DNA of 44,241 bases, taken from positions 1-44,241 of the forward strand of contig URMK01000059.1 of NCBI GenBank assembly GCA_900548905.1, in the 5' to 3' direction. The DNA comes from an uncultured Lachnospiraceae bacterium (GTDB taxonomy: Bacteria > Bacillota > Clostridia > Lachnospirales > Lachnospiraceae). The notes under the pieces are model-generated. The model had not been told where the DNA came from, searched no databases, and worked only from the letters and a program-made list of their open reading frames with translations. Positions 7,772 through 16,995 of this stretch are shown here, piece after piece (position 1 is the first letter of the stretch; every line of letters starts with the position of its first letter). Position numbers and translations under genes: made by a program.

Positions 7772-8989
7772 GTGAGAGAATTTTTTAGAAAGAAATATAT
7801 TGCAGGTACCGTATTTATAATCTCCTTACTGGCATTTTCCTTTGTCAATGCCATATGCGGTACGAAGATGCTGCAATCACTCGGAAAGGAACTGCTGCAG
7901 GCCGGCAGCGCCGAAGATATAAGAGCATGGACGGAACGTGTGGAAGCGGAGGTAAGCGAAGAAATACTGGGAAGAATGATGTTTATTGAAACCTATGGGT
8001 ATATGCAGAAGCTTATGGGGAAACGGGAATTCAATAATTTTGCATTTATTAAAGGAAACGATGGGATGCTCTATTACGGTTCGCTTTTTCAAAGCGCCAC
8101 CGATGATCTGGAGATTTACGCAAAGAGGGTAAATCGGCTGAATGAGTATGTGGAAAGCCGCGGTGCCAAACTGATTGTGGTACTTCCGCCTTCGAAAATC
8201 CTGAACGGTATTGCCGATGTGGATTTATCATGGCCGCTTAACAATCCAAACTACAGAATAGATAAATTAATGTCTCTTTTACAGCAAAATGGAGTAACGG
8301 CTATGGATTTACGGATTGACTTGGCAGCTTCAGGGCTTTCTCTTGAGGAAATGTTTCTGAAAACAGATCATCACTGGACATCCAGAGCAGGGTTTGCTGC
8401 AGCACAGGGGCTTGTGGAACTTGTGAGGGAGCGTTTTCAGGATGACTGGGATCCGGACGGTTTCTATTGCAATCCGGATCATTATAACAGCATCACCTAC
8501 GAACAGTGTATGTTGGGCTCCACAGGCCGTAATACAGGTGCGGTATACAGCGGTCTGGATGACTATACGCTGCTGTGGCCTTCCTTTGAAACCGAATTTA
8601 CATGGGAAGATTATGAACATAAGGATACTTATCATGGTGATTTTACCCATTCGCTGCTGGATCTTTCTTGCCTGCAAACAGACAGCTTATATGAGAACAG
8701 TGTAAACCGTGTCTATCTTAATGAAATCGTGGATAAGGATCGGATTGTTAACCACCTTAACTCCGGCGGCCCCAGGATAAAGGCACTGAGGGATTCCTAT
8801 TTTTCACCTATGGCATGTTTTCTTGCACCTATGTGCAGCGAAATCGATATGATGTGGGGCAGAGGAGGAGATTCGCCGGAAGAGTATGAGGAATTTATTA
8901 AAACAGGGGACTATGATTATTTTATTTTGGAAATCTACCCGTATAACCTTGATAATAAATCATTCCAGTTCTTTATTGATACAGAATGA
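7772..8989 (+). CDS. DHHW family protein (AlgJ/AlgX-like acetyltransfer partner)
   Basis: A 405-residue membrane-anchored extracytoplasmic protein. One N-terminal helix (about 8-28) is followed by an SGNH-like domain with the name-giving motif TDHHW (D199, H200, H201, W202) and LRDSY with the probable nucleophile S342. DHHW proteins partner MBOAT proteins in polysaccharide O-acetylation. The GTG at 7772 is chosen as start: it has AAGAAG at the right distance and directly precedes the membrane anchor, whereas the longer frame from 7700 would overlap 56 bases of the MBOAT gene and add an implausible leader. It ends just before the metallo-beta-lactamase-fold gene, whose ribosome site lies over its stop codon. 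Confidence 0.87.
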   Translation: MREFFRKKYIAGTVFIISLLAFSFVNAICGTKMLQSLGKELLQAGSAEDIRAWTERVEAEVSEEILGRMMFIETYGYMQKLMGKREFNNFAFIKGNDGMLYYGSLFQSATDDLEIYAKRVNRLNEYVESRGAKLIVVLPPSKILNGIADVDLSWPLNNPNYRIDKLMSLLQQNGVTAMDLRIDLAASGLSLEEMFLKTDHHWTSRAGFAAAQGLVELVRERFQDDWDPDGFYCNPDHYNSITYEQCMLGSTGRNTGAVYSGLDDYTLLWPSFETEFTWEDYEHKDTYHGDFTHSLLDLSCLQTDSLYENSVNRVYLNEIVDKDRIVNHLNSGGPRIKALRDSYFSPMACFLAPMCSEIDMMWGRGGDSPEEYEEFIKTGDYDYFILEIYPYNLDNKSFQFFIDTE

Positions 8990-9003
8990 GGAAGGAGATA
9001 TCT

Positions 9004-9834
9004 GTGATTCGAAACCGAATTTTAGCGCTGCTGGGATGGGGGATTTTTATCGGCCTTCTTCTGGCGTGGGTATTGTCCGTCAGTGTATCACAGAAAGCGG
9101 CTGATGGGGAAATTGTTGTAATTTGTATGCAGACCGCAGAGGACGCGGATGCCGCCCTTGTGTACAATAACAGGGAGGCAATATTGATTGATACCGGAGA
9201 AGCGCAGGATGCGGAACATATTCTTGCGGTTATGAAAAACCGGGGAATTGACAAAATTGATTATATGATAGTAAGCCATCCCGATAAGGATCATATCGGC
9301 GGAGCCGGGCGTATTTTAGAGAAGATTCCTGTGGGAAGGGTTATTGCGCCTTATTATACAGAGGACAATAACGAGTTATCCGCACTGAAGGCCTGGTTGG
9401 AGGACAATAAGATCCCGATATTATATCCGACAAAAACACGGCGTCTGAATGCGGGAGGAATCGGATTTATTGTGTATCCTCCATTGGAAAAGCATTATAA
9501 TGACGTCAATAATTATTCCCTTTCCGTGTTAATACAGCATGGAAGCGTAAATATGCTTTTCACGGGAGATGCCATGCGTAAAAGGAGTGAGGAACTGCTA
9601 TACACAGACTGGCCTCAGATAGCCTTGTATAAGGTGCCTCATCACGGACGGGCAAATGCTTTATCAGGTACTTTGTTCCGGGTGCTGCAGCCCGCTTATG
9701 CGGTGGTTACGTCCCGGACGGCGGATGCTGCGGTAATTGAGGCTTCCCGACAGACCGGGACAGAGATTTTATATACGGCCGGAGGTGATTTGACTTTTAT
9801 CAGCGATGGCGGCAGTTTGAAAAGGGAGGAGTAG
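9004..9834 (+). CDS. Membrane-anchored MBL-fold hydrolase (ComEC C-terminal-like)
   Basis: A 276-residue metallo-beta-lactamase-fold protein with an N-terminal membrane anchor (about 6-27). The metal motif is SHPDKDHIGG with H92, D96 and H97. Further family residues are LFTGDA, and KVPHHGRANA near the end. It resembles the stand-alone relatives of the ComEC/Rec2 C-terminal domain, which are phosphodiesterase- or nuclease-like. The GTG at 9004 is preferred because AGGAAGGAG lies 6 bases upstream; the in-frame ATG at 8986 would place that site inside the gene. The protein should face the outside. Its role in polymer synthesis is unknown. Hydrolysis of a phosphodiester or an activated precursor is conceivable but unproven. 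Confidence 0.85.
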   Translation: MIRNRILALLGWGIFIGLLLAWVLSVSVSQKAADGEIVVICMQTAEDADAALVYNNREAILIDTGEAQDAEHILAVMKNRGIDKIDYMIVSHPDKDHIGGAGRILEKIPVGRVIAPYYTEDNNELSALKAWLEDNKIPILYPTKTRRLNAGGIGFIVYPPLEKHYNDVNNYSLSVLIQHGSVNMLFTGDAMRKRSEELLYTDWPQIALYKVPHHGRANALSGTLFRVLQPAYAVVTSRTADAAVIEASRQTGTEILYTAGGDLTFISDGGSLKREE

Positions 9835-9842
9835 CAGCACGG

Positions 9843-12191
9843 ATGGAAAAAGAAAAGCAAACATTGGGAAAAGAGGTATCATCCCTGAAAAACCGGTTAT
9901 GGTTTCTCTTAAATATTCTGTTTACCTGTATTTATCTGCTGTGGCGTTTGTTTTTTACGATCCCTTTTGAATTCGGGGTGGTATCTGTAGTTGCCGGTCT
10001 TTCCCTTTTCCTTGTAGAATTTCTGGGAATGCTGGAAGCGCTGATTCATTATTATAATATGTATCATGTGGAGGCACATCCTCTGCCGGAAATTCCTGTC
10101 CGTGAATATCCGGAGGTGGATGTATTTATCGCCACCTATAATGAGTCCGGTGAACTTTTGTACAAGACGGTAAACGGCTGCCTGCACATGGACTACCCGG
10201 ATAAGTCAAAGGTCCATATTTATCTTTGTGATGACGGACGGCGGCCACGGATACGTGAACTTGCGGAACAAATGGGGGTGGGGTATCTCGACAGGGAGAA
10301 ACACACCGATGCCAAGGCGGGAAATCTGAACAATGCCCTTAAGCAGACCAGGTCCCCTTATATCGTTACCTTTGATGCGGACATGATTCCTCATCGGGGA
10401 TTCCTTATGCGCACGATTCCCTATTTTATTGCGCAGGAACTGGAAAATAAGGGAAAGGATGAGAAAGACAGGAAGCACATAGGCTTCATTCAGACACCCC
10501 AGGCTTTTTACAATCCGGATTTGTTCCAGTTCAATTTATACAGTGAGGGAAGAATCCCTAATGAACAGGATTATTTTTACCGGGATATACAGGTTTCCCG
10601 GAACCGTTCCAACAGTGTGATATATGGCGGATCCAATACGGTGCTCTCCCGCAGGGCTTTGGAGGATATCGGAGGCTTTTTTACCGGCACGGTTACGGAG
10701 GACTATGCGACAGGCATACGGATTCAGGAACAGGGCTACCTTTGTTATGCCACGGATGAAGTATTGGCATCCGGGCTTTCCCCCACAGATTTAAAGAGCC
10801 TTATCAATCAGAGGATCCGCTGGGCACGGGGAGTTATCGCAACCAACCGCAAAGTACATGTATTCCTGTCAAAAAAGCTTACCTTTTCCCAGAAGATGAA
10901 CTATTGGGCTTCCGAATGGTATTGGTATGCGCCGTTGAAGCGACTCATATATTTCATGAGCCCGATTTTATATGCAACCTTCGGTTATATGGTCATTAAA
11001 TGTACGTTATGGCAGATTCTCCTTTTCTGGCTTCCCATGTATATATCAAGTAATATATCCCTGCGTATGCTCAGCCGGAATATACGGACAACCAAATGGA
11101 CGAGTGTGTATGAAACGGTATTGTTTCCTTACCTTCTTGTACCGGTCATTCTGGAAACCTTCGGCGTTACTATGAAGCAGTTCAAGGTTACGCAGAAGGG
11201 GGCGGCGGAAAATGAGAGGGGAAAAAACCTTCTGTATCTGATTCCCTTTCTCCTTCTTATTGTACTTTCACTGGCAGGTATTCTTAACTGTTTACATATT
11301 ATATTTGAAAGCAACGATATGGGGCCTGTCGTCGTCCTGTTCTGGCTCATTGTTAATCTATTCACCCTGGTGATGGCTATGTTTTTTATATTGGGCAGGA
11401 ATTATGTGAGACAGTCGGAACGGGCCCTTATAGAAGCAGACTGCCGGCTTGAGACGGATGGCTCTCAGTATGACTGCAGGACAGTGGATATATCGGAAAC
11501 AGGCGTTGCGCTACTTTTTCAGGAACCGGTGAATCTGGATGATGAAGAAGAGGTGACGCTGCACCTGTCGGATGAAACATACAAGGCCTGTGTAAAAGCC
11601 CGTACCGTTCATGTAGATAACAGAAAAAATGAATGGAAATATGCATTCCGCATTACTGACTACTGCGGAACCTATGAATCATATCTTCAGCTTGTATATG
11701 ATCGTGTGCCCACACTGCCACAGAATCTAAGGCCATCCAGCGGCAGCTTTGACGATCTCAGAATCAATGTGGCAAAAAGGGCGGCAAGACCTTTTTATGA
11801 GAACAGGAAACTGCCCCGTATTTATATGAAGGCAAAGGTTAAGGATTCAAAAGGCCATGTGCAGCACATTATGGACTTTAATTACAAATACTGCTCGTTA
11901 GCGAGTGTCGATCATCCGGAAGAGAAGCTGATACTGGTGGTTGATGAGGAAACTAAAATAATGCTGCATTGTGAACGGCAGAAGATGCTGTCAGAGGAAC
12001 GGCTTCTGTATAAGGTATCAAATTACCGGGAGCTGTATAAGAATCCGCAGAAAAGGCGGCGGCTGGAACAGTGGGCGAAGGAAGAATGGCTGCATGGGAA
12101 GCAGGAGGAAGAACAGGAACAGCAGAAGAAAAATGAAAAAAAAGATGCAAGGAAAACAGAGAAAGAGTTTAACGAAATGGATCATATATGA
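9843..12191 (+). CDS. Cellulose synthase-like GT2 with PilZ domain (BcsA/CcsA-type)
   Basis: A 782-residue processive family 2 glycosyltransferase. Two N-terminal membrane helices precede the catalytic domain with D93 (DVFIATYNES), D130/D131 (CDDGRRP), DxD D178-D180 (FDADM), TPQ (FIQTPQAFYNP), TED 285-287 and QRIRW 323-327. About six further helices follow, then a PilZ domain with both c-di-GMP motifs intact: RQSER (R523-R527) and DISETG (D549, S551, G554). A basic/acidic tail with a likely coiled coil closes the protein (about 700-782). Bacterial cellulose synthase subunits share this layout, and the clostridial CcsA is the closest concept. UDP-glucose is the expected donor. Other beta-glucans cannot be excluded. 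Synthesis and export should be c-di-GMP dependent. No BcsB-like gene was seen. Confidence 0.92.
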   Translation: MEKEKQTLGKEVSSLKNRLWFLLNILFTCIYLLWRLFFTIPFEFGVVSVVAGLSLFLVEFLGMLEALIHYYNMYHVEAHPLPEIPVREYPEVDVFIATYNESGELLYKTVNGCLHMDYPDKSKVHIYLCDDGRRPRIRELAEQMGVGYLDREKHTDAKAGNLNNALKQTRSPYIVTFDADMIPHRGFLMRTIPYFIAQELENKGKDEKDRKHIGFIQTPQAFYNPDLFQFNLYSEGRIPNEQDYFYRDIQVSRNRSNSVIYGGSNTVLSRRALEDIGGFFTGTVTEDYATGIRIQEQGYLCYATDEVLASGLSPTDLKSLINQRIRWARGVIATNRKVHVFLSKKLTFSQKMNYWASEWYWYAPLKRLIYFMSPILYATFGYMVIKCTLWQILLFWLPMYISSNISLRMLSRNIRTTKWTSVYETVLFPYLLVPVILETFGVTMKQFKVTQKGAAENERGKNLLYLIPFLLLIVLSLAGILNCLHIIFESNDMGPVVVLFWLIVNLFTLVMAMFFILGRNYVRQSERALIEADCRLETDGSQYDCRTVDISETGVALLFQEPVNLDDEEEVTLHLSDETYKACVKARTVHVDNRKNEWKYAFRITDYCGTYESYLQLVYDRVPTLPQNLRPSSGSFDDLRINVAKRAARPFYENRKLPRIYMKAKVKDSKGHVQHIMDFNYKYCSLASVDHPEEKLILVVDEETKIMLHCERQKMLSEERLLYKVSNYRELYKNPQKRRRLEQWAKEEWLHGKQEEEQEQQKKNEKKDARKTEKEFNEMDHI

Positions 12192-12200
12192 GGTTGAGTT

Positions 12201-13307
12201 ATGAAAAGACACTGGAAAGTATGTAGAGCGGCAGCTGTGGGTTTTCTGGTTTGTGCAATGCTTCCCGGAATATGGTTATGGTATCAGAGGAAAGCGGGGA
12301 TGGCGTTTGCCAGGCAGCTGGGGGCCGGGATCAATATCGGGAATTCTCTGGATGTCTATAAGCTGAAGATGAGAAATCCTTCCGCTGCGGTGGAGGAGTA
12401 TGAGGTATATTGGGGAAATCCGCCCATTGACGGGAAATTGTTTGTGGAGATCCACAGCGCCGGATTTGACACGGTGCGCATTCCGGTAAGCTGGGGGGAG
12501 CATATGGATGCCAGCGGCAACGTGGAAAAGGAATGGATGGAGCGGGTTACGGAAGTAGTGGATGCAGCTTTAGATGCGGGGTTGTTTGTAATTCTGGATA
12601 CCCACCATGAAAAATGGCTGGTTCCTGTAAAAGAAAGTGAAAAGAAGGTTATGGATATTCTGTGCACGTTATGGAGACAGATTGCGGAAAATTTTGCTGA
12701 CAGGGGAGAAAAACTACTGTTTGAAGCAATGAATGAACCCCGGGTGGAGGGCGGGGAGGAATGGACATCAGGCACTACGGAATACAGGGAAGTTGTAAAC
12801 CGGCTGAATAAAGCATTTGTGGATACCGTGCGCGATTGCGGAGGGTATAACCGGAAACGATGGCTTTTGCTGCCGGCTTACGGAAGCACACGGAGAGAGA
12901 CCGCCTTAAAGGAGATGAAGCTGCCCTGGGATTTCAGACTGATTGTGTCGGTACATGCATATATCCCCTATGAATTTACGCTTGGTGAGACACAATACGA
13001 TTCCTGGGATGCTGCACAAGAGGAGGATACGAAAGAAATTGACGGGATGATGGAGCGTCTGGATCAACTGTTTCTCAGAAAAGGGATCCCGGTGGTTATT
13101 ACTGAATTTGGCTGTGATTACAAGGAAAACCCGGAGGATATACTGGCATGGGCAGAGTACTATACCGGCTTTGCAAAGAAAAAGGGAATCCCGTATATCT
13201 GGTGGGATAATGGAGCGGAAAGCAGTCTGCTTGACAGGGAGGATTATACATGGATCCGGCCGGAACTGGCCGGAATCCTGATAAAAAATTCGGTAAACGG
13301 GAAATAG
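12201..13307 (+). CDS. Glycoside hydrolase family 5 endoglucanase (CcsZ-like)
   Basis: A 368-residue secreted or membrane-anchored GH5 enzyme. An N-terminal hydrophobic segment (about 9-28) is followed by a (beta/alpha)8 catalytic domain with GAGINIGNSLD, FDTVRIPVSWGEH, LDTHHEKW, the acid/base NEP glutamate E179 and the nucleophile TEFG glutamate E302, plus DNGAESSLLDR at the end. Cellulose operons almost always carry an endoglucanase (BcsZ, or GH5 CcsZ in clostridia) that trims the nascent polymer, so it supports a cellulose-like product. It starts 9 bases after the synthase stop and is the last clear gene of the operon. No T-rich hairpin was found between it and the convergent response-regulator gene. 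Confidence 0.92.
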   Translation: MKRHWKVCRAAAVGFLVCAMLPGIWLWYQRKAGMAFARQLGAGINIGNSLDVYKLKMRNPSAAVEEYEVYWGNPPIDGKLFVEIHSAGFDTVRIPVSWGEHMDASGNVEKEWMERVTEVVDAALDAGLFVILDTHHEKWLVPVKESEKKVMDILCTLWRQIAENFADRGEKLLFEAMNEPRVEGGEEWTSGTTEYREVVNRLNKAFVDTVRDCGGYNRKRWLLLPAYGSTRRETALKEMKLPWDFRLIVSVHAYIPYEFTLGETQYDSWDAAQEEDTKEIDGMMERLDQLFLRKGIPVVITEFGCDYKENPEDILAWAEYYTGFAKKKGIPYIWWDNGAESSLLDREDYTWIRPELAGILIKNSVNGK

Positions 13308-13433
13308 CCTGCTATAAATTGCAATACAGACTGCAAAGGTTATGGGTTGCACTGGGAACCTTTATGGTGCGGCTGAACCGGCCTATAGTAATTCTCCTGA
13401 CGGCAGCTGCGGCGGCAGGAATAGCTGTTCAAT

Positions 13434-15050
13434 TTAAGAATACACACCCAAAGTAGGCAGTATCACTTCCGTCCGGTATTGGGCCGGGTTAATGCCCACG
13501 TATTTTTTAAAGACCTTCCGGAAATGTTCATAGTCGTTATATCCTACCATGACGGCAACCTCATAGGCTTTCATATCGCTGGAAGAAACCATCAGCTCCT
13601 TGGCCTTCCGGATACGGCAGAGCGTGATGTATTCCGAAATGCTGGAGCCGGTATGCTTTTTGAACAGGGCACTCAGATAATTCGGAGTTAAATAGAGCTG
13701 ATCGGCAAGGGTGGCAACGGATATCTTTTCCCGGTAATGTTCTTCGAGGTATTGGCATGCAAGAAAAATCATGGGCGGATATTTGGCCGATTCACAATCG
13801 GAAAGGCGGGAAATAATTTTCGAGCACAGACGGTTCAGCATGTCCTCCAGCCGCAAAAGGCTTTCTTCCTGTTGGATTATGCCTTCCGTCAGTTCCAGTT
13901 CCAAAAGAAGAGGGGAAAGACCGGTTTTCAGGGAAGAGAGAAGGTTGTCAATTTCTTTCAGCAGAGCCCGCAGTTCCCTGCGAAGACGATACATGGAAAA
14001 TTTCTGTGCGACAGCGTACGCCAGCCACTGATGAAGCAGCTGACTGCATTCCGTTAAGGATAAAGAACGGAGGGCACTGATAAAGGTGTCATAGGAAATT
14101 CCGCTGGAAGGGGATTCTCTGGTATCCATTGGTTCTCCGCATTGGTAACAGTGACTCCGAAAGCTGCAGGGCCGGCAGTTCAGGGTATGCTGTGTCTGAT
14201 GAAAGGCCAGGGAAGAGTCCCCGATGTAGGAAAATACGCTACTGATGCAGACAGTCATACATAGATGGGCAGGGATTGCCCTTTGAATAATTTCTTCAAA
14301 AAATGTTGTTACCTGCCCGGTTTCTGATTCCGAAAGGCTTAGGATACCAAGACAGTTACCTGTTCTCTCAGCAGAAAACAGACATTGGGAAACAGAGGGA
14401 AGTGCCATAAGGCGGTTTTCCAGTTTCTCAAGTTCCGGCGGCGAAAACGAATCCTTTTTATCGGGAAAGGTGCTGTAAAACAAAAGACGGACGCATACAA
14501 AAAAACAGTTCTTCAGGTTGAAACCCAGAATCTCCCCTTTTTCTTCAATTTGTTTGGGAATAGAGGCTATAGGCTCCGACGGGAGGAGCGATAGGAACGA
14601 GCGTTTAATATCAGGAATTGATCGGTGAAAACCGGTAAGTGCGTCCTGATAGGTTTGTTCATTCCGGCGTTCCTGTTCCATGATGTTGATCGCTTTCCGG
14701 ACGGCGGCCTGGATATCCGAGGCGAGAGATGGTTTAACGATGTAGTCCACTACGCCATATGACAGGGCCTCTTTTGCAAAATTAAAATTCTGATGTCCGC
14801 TGAGAATTATGATTTTTGTTTTCTTAAATTGTTCATAGATATTTTTGATGAATTCCAGTCCGTACATATTAGGCATTACAATATCTGTAATGATGAGATC
14901 CGGCTTGTAAAGCCGGGTCTTTTCAATGGCGTCCTCACCATTTAGTGCACAGGCAGCCACTTCTACGTGAAGGGTATCCCAGGGGATACAATCCTTCAGA
15001 TAGGAGAGCATAAATCGTTCATCGTCTACAAGAAGTAATTTATAAGGCAT
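13434..15050 (-). CDS. YesN-type response regulator (receiver + AraC DNA-binding)
   Basis: A 538-residue response regulator. The N-terminal receiver domain has the acid pair D9/D10, phospho-acceptor D56 (LIITDIVMPN) and K106 (YIVKP). A long linker (about 130-420), including a cysteine-rich stretch CRPCSFRSHCYQC that may bind metal, leads to a C-terminal AraC/XylS double helix-turn-helix (about 430-530, VATLADQLYLTPNYLSALFKKHTG). Such regulators pair with YesM kinases and switch on neighbouring sugar-uptake operons. Its start overlaps the kinase stop by one base, so translation is coupled. The probable target is the divergent operon from 16996. Confidence 0.93.
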   Translation of the reverse strand: MPYKLLLVDDERFMLSYLKDCIPWDTLHVEVAACALNGEDAIEKTRLYKPDLIITDIVMPNMYGLEFIKNIYEQFKKTKIIILSGHQNFNFAKEALSYGVVDYIVKPSLASDIQAAVRKAINIMEQERRNEQTYQDALTGFHRSIPDIKRSFLSLLPSEPIASIPKQIEEKGEILGFNLKNCFFVCVRLLFYSTFPDKKDSFSPPELEKLENRLMALPSVSQCLFSAERTGNCLGILSLSESETGQVTTFFEEIIQRAIPAHLCMTVCISSVFSYIGDSSLAFHQTQHTLNCRPCSFRSHCYQCGEPMDTRESPSSGISYDTFISALRSLSLTECSQLLHQWLAYAVAQKFSMYRLRRELRALLKEIDNLLSSLKTGLSPLLLELELTEGIIQQEESLLRLEDMLNRLCSKIISRLSDCESAKYPPMIFLACQYLEEHYREKISVATLADQLYLTPNYLSALFKKHTGSSISEYITLCRIRKAKELMVSSSDMKAYEVAVMVGYNDYEHFRKVFKKYVGINPAQYRTEVILPTLGVYS

Positions 15051-16789
15051 TACCGTTCCTCCTTCAGATAAGGAATACGTATTGTGGCAGCAGTACCGCT
15101 GTCAATGGCTGTACTGTAGCAGAGACCGTAACCTGGCCCAAACGCATTCCGGATACGTTGATTTACATTATAAACCCCATAACCGGGGGTTGCTTTTGTC
15201 AATATCTGCCTGGCAACGTCTTCTTCCATTCCTGTGCCGTCATCGGTCACATTTATCAAGATATCATTTTCATCCCGCCTTGCCGTCACCTTAATGGATC
15301 CGCAGCCGCCGGTCCGGGAAAAGCCATGGACAAGGCTGTTTTCGATCAGAGGCTGCAATATCAGATTCAAGGTGTAACCGTCCAGGATGTCCGGATCAAT
15401 ATCCCACTGAATAGCAAAGCTGTTTTCATATTTCAGAGACTGCAGTTTTGCATAGGCACTTACCTGCTCGATTTCTTGGGAAAGCGTCAGATAGGTTTTC
15501 CCGTTATTCAGGGAAAGACGCAGAAAACGACCGAAGGTATGAACGATATCACAGACCTGGAGATCCTGGTTCTTTAAAGCCACATAGTTAATGAGCTCGA
15601 TTGTGTTATAGATAAAGTGGGGATTGATTTCTGCCTGTAGCAGTTTCAATTCCGTCGCGTGTTTTTCTTTTTGTTCTGTACTCACCGTCTCCATAAGCGT
15701 ATGGATATTGTCTACCATACTGTTGAACTGGTTGTTCAGGACGTCCATTTCTTTAATTGTGTAATGGTTCTCATTCCGTATCAGGCTGGCCCCGGAGATA
15801 TCATTTACTGTTTTTGTCAGCTGCCGCAGAGGACTTGTTATATAGGAAGAAAGCAGGGTTGAAAAAACAGCAGAAAGAAGCATGACGGCCACGGAGAGAA
15901 TCAGAATGTATGCGGCAATCTGATCCAGATCTCTGGTCATATAGGGAATGCTGAGGTACTGGGTAATCACCCAGTCCTGCCGTTCCAGCTGATGGGTGAG
16001 AATGAGCTGTCCTGTGTCCTGATTCAGAAGAACCGGGGAATCGGAAGCGGAAGGCAGTTTGGCGCCGAGAAGCGATTTATCGGAGTGGGAGAGAACCAAT
16101 CCATTCTCATTCAGGATCATGGCTTCTGTATCGGAATCAAATACGGATTGCCGGATCATTTCGTACAGGACGGATTCCTGGCAGCTGATCAACAGCATCC
16201 CAAGCCATTTTGAGGTATTGCGGGCATAAATGTTCTTAAAAAAACAGATATGGGCATCCGTATTGACAGAGCTGTTTAAGGTACTCTGCATAATATCATC
16301 TTCCGCCAGCAGAAACCATCCGCTGTCCCCAACTTTATACGTTTTATCAGGAAGACTGCCGGAGACATATTCTTCGGAAATGACTCCGTTCAAATGATAG
16401 TCATTTACATTATGAATGGTATCCGAAACGATATTGATAGAAGCTATTTTTGCATACGAATATACAAACGAAGATAAGACAGAGGATATCTGCTGACTGT
16501 TGACCAGATTCTGATAAGTATCCGCGTCCTGGTCGCTTAGCAGGGTCAGGATGTCGGTATTCTCACATATGGATGCGGCTATGGTATCTATGTCGTCCAG
16601 AAAATTAGTGACAGTGGCCCCCACGGTTTCCAGGGCTTTCTGCTGGTAAAGAACGGTCCTGTCAATAATATATTTGCTGCAATAGGAATACATATAGCCG
16701 GCTACAAGGACGATGGAGAAGGCCAGGATACACAGAGAGCCTGTGATCATTGCAGTTCTGAGCTTGAAATGAATACGTAATTTTTTCAT
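15050..16789 (-). CDS. YesM-type sensor histidine kinase
   Basis: A 579-residue membrane sensor kinase. A first membrane helix (about 10-32), an extracellular sensor domain of the Cache type (about 35-290), a second helix (about 298-320), a HAMP domain, the His_kinase domain with phospho-acceptor H391 (LQAEINPHFIYNTIELI) and a HATPase domain with N and G boxes (LIENSLVHG, DDGTGM) are visible. Start at 16789 is set by GGGAGA 7 bases upstream. The frame is open for 25 further codons without a ribosome site. It should sense an extracellular carbohydrate or a binding-protein complex and phosphorylate the adjacent regulator. Confidence 0.92.
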   Translation of the reverse strand: MKKLRIHFKLRTAMITGSLCILAFSIVLVAGYMYSYCSKYIIDRTVLYQQKALETVGATVTNFLDDIDTIAASICENTDILTLLSDQDADTYQNLVNSQQISSVLSSFVYSYAKIASINIVSDTIHNVNDYHLNGVISEEYVSGSLPDKTYKVGDSGWFLLAEDDIMQSTLNSSVNTDAHICFFKNIYARNTSKWLGMLLISCQESVLYEMIRQSVFDSDTEAMILNENGLVLSHSDKSLLGAKLPSASDSPVLLNQDTGQLILTHQLERQDWVITQYLSIPYMTRDLDQIAAYILILSVAVMLLSAVFSTLLSSYITSPLRQLTKTVNDISGASLIRNENHYTIKEMDVLNNQFNSMVDNIHTLMETVSTEQKEKHATELKLLQAEINPHFIYNTIELINYVALKNQDLQVCDIVHTFGRFLRLSLNNGKTYLTLSQEIEQVSAYAKLQSLKYENSFAIQWDIDPDILDGYTLNLILQPLIENSLVHGFSRTGGCGSIKVTARRDENDILINVTDDGTGMEEDVARQILTKATPGYGVYNVNQRIRNAFGPGYGLCYSTAIDSGTAATIRIPYLKEER

Positions 16790-16823
16790 AAGTAATCTCC
16801 CATACAGTTTGCGGTATATCAAA

Positions 16824-16852
16824 ATTGTATGAAAAGTCATGAGAAAATACAA
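16824..16852 (-). promoter_or_regulatory. Promoter of the two-component genes
   Basis: Minus strand -35 TTGTAT (16847-16852), 17 bp spacer, -10 TACAAT (16824-16829), 35 bases before the kinase start. Good sigma-A fit. Confidence 0.6.
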
Positions 16853-16904
16853 GAGCCCATACACAAAAGTGTAGAATCGTAGGAATTATCGTAGAACAGG
16901 CACG

Positions 16905-16955
16905 TTAAAAAAAAATAAAAATGCATTTATAATACAGGTATCGAAACCGGATTCG
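16905..16955 (+). promoter_or_regulatory. Promoter and possible operator of the carbohydrate operon
   Basis: -35 TTAAAA (16905-16910), 17 bp spacer, perfect -10 TATAAT (16928-16933). Just downstream, at about the start site, lies the near-palindrome CGAAACCGGATTCG (16942-16955, 12 of 14 positions), the size and CG-centred form of LacI/CcpA-type operators. A weak -35 fits activation by the neighbouring AraC-type regulator. The operator call is tentative. Confidence 0.5.
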
Positions 16956-16995
16956 TAAAAGTATGGGGATGACAGAGTGGAAAAGGAGAAGAAGT

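Noticed and set aside
13250..13456. 68-codon frame after the GH5 gene with a possible membrane helix near its end
   Set aside because: It starts inside the GH5 gene, has no good ribosome site at any internal start and runs into the convergent response-regulator gene. Probably chance, though a very small membrane protein from about 13364 cannot be excluded.
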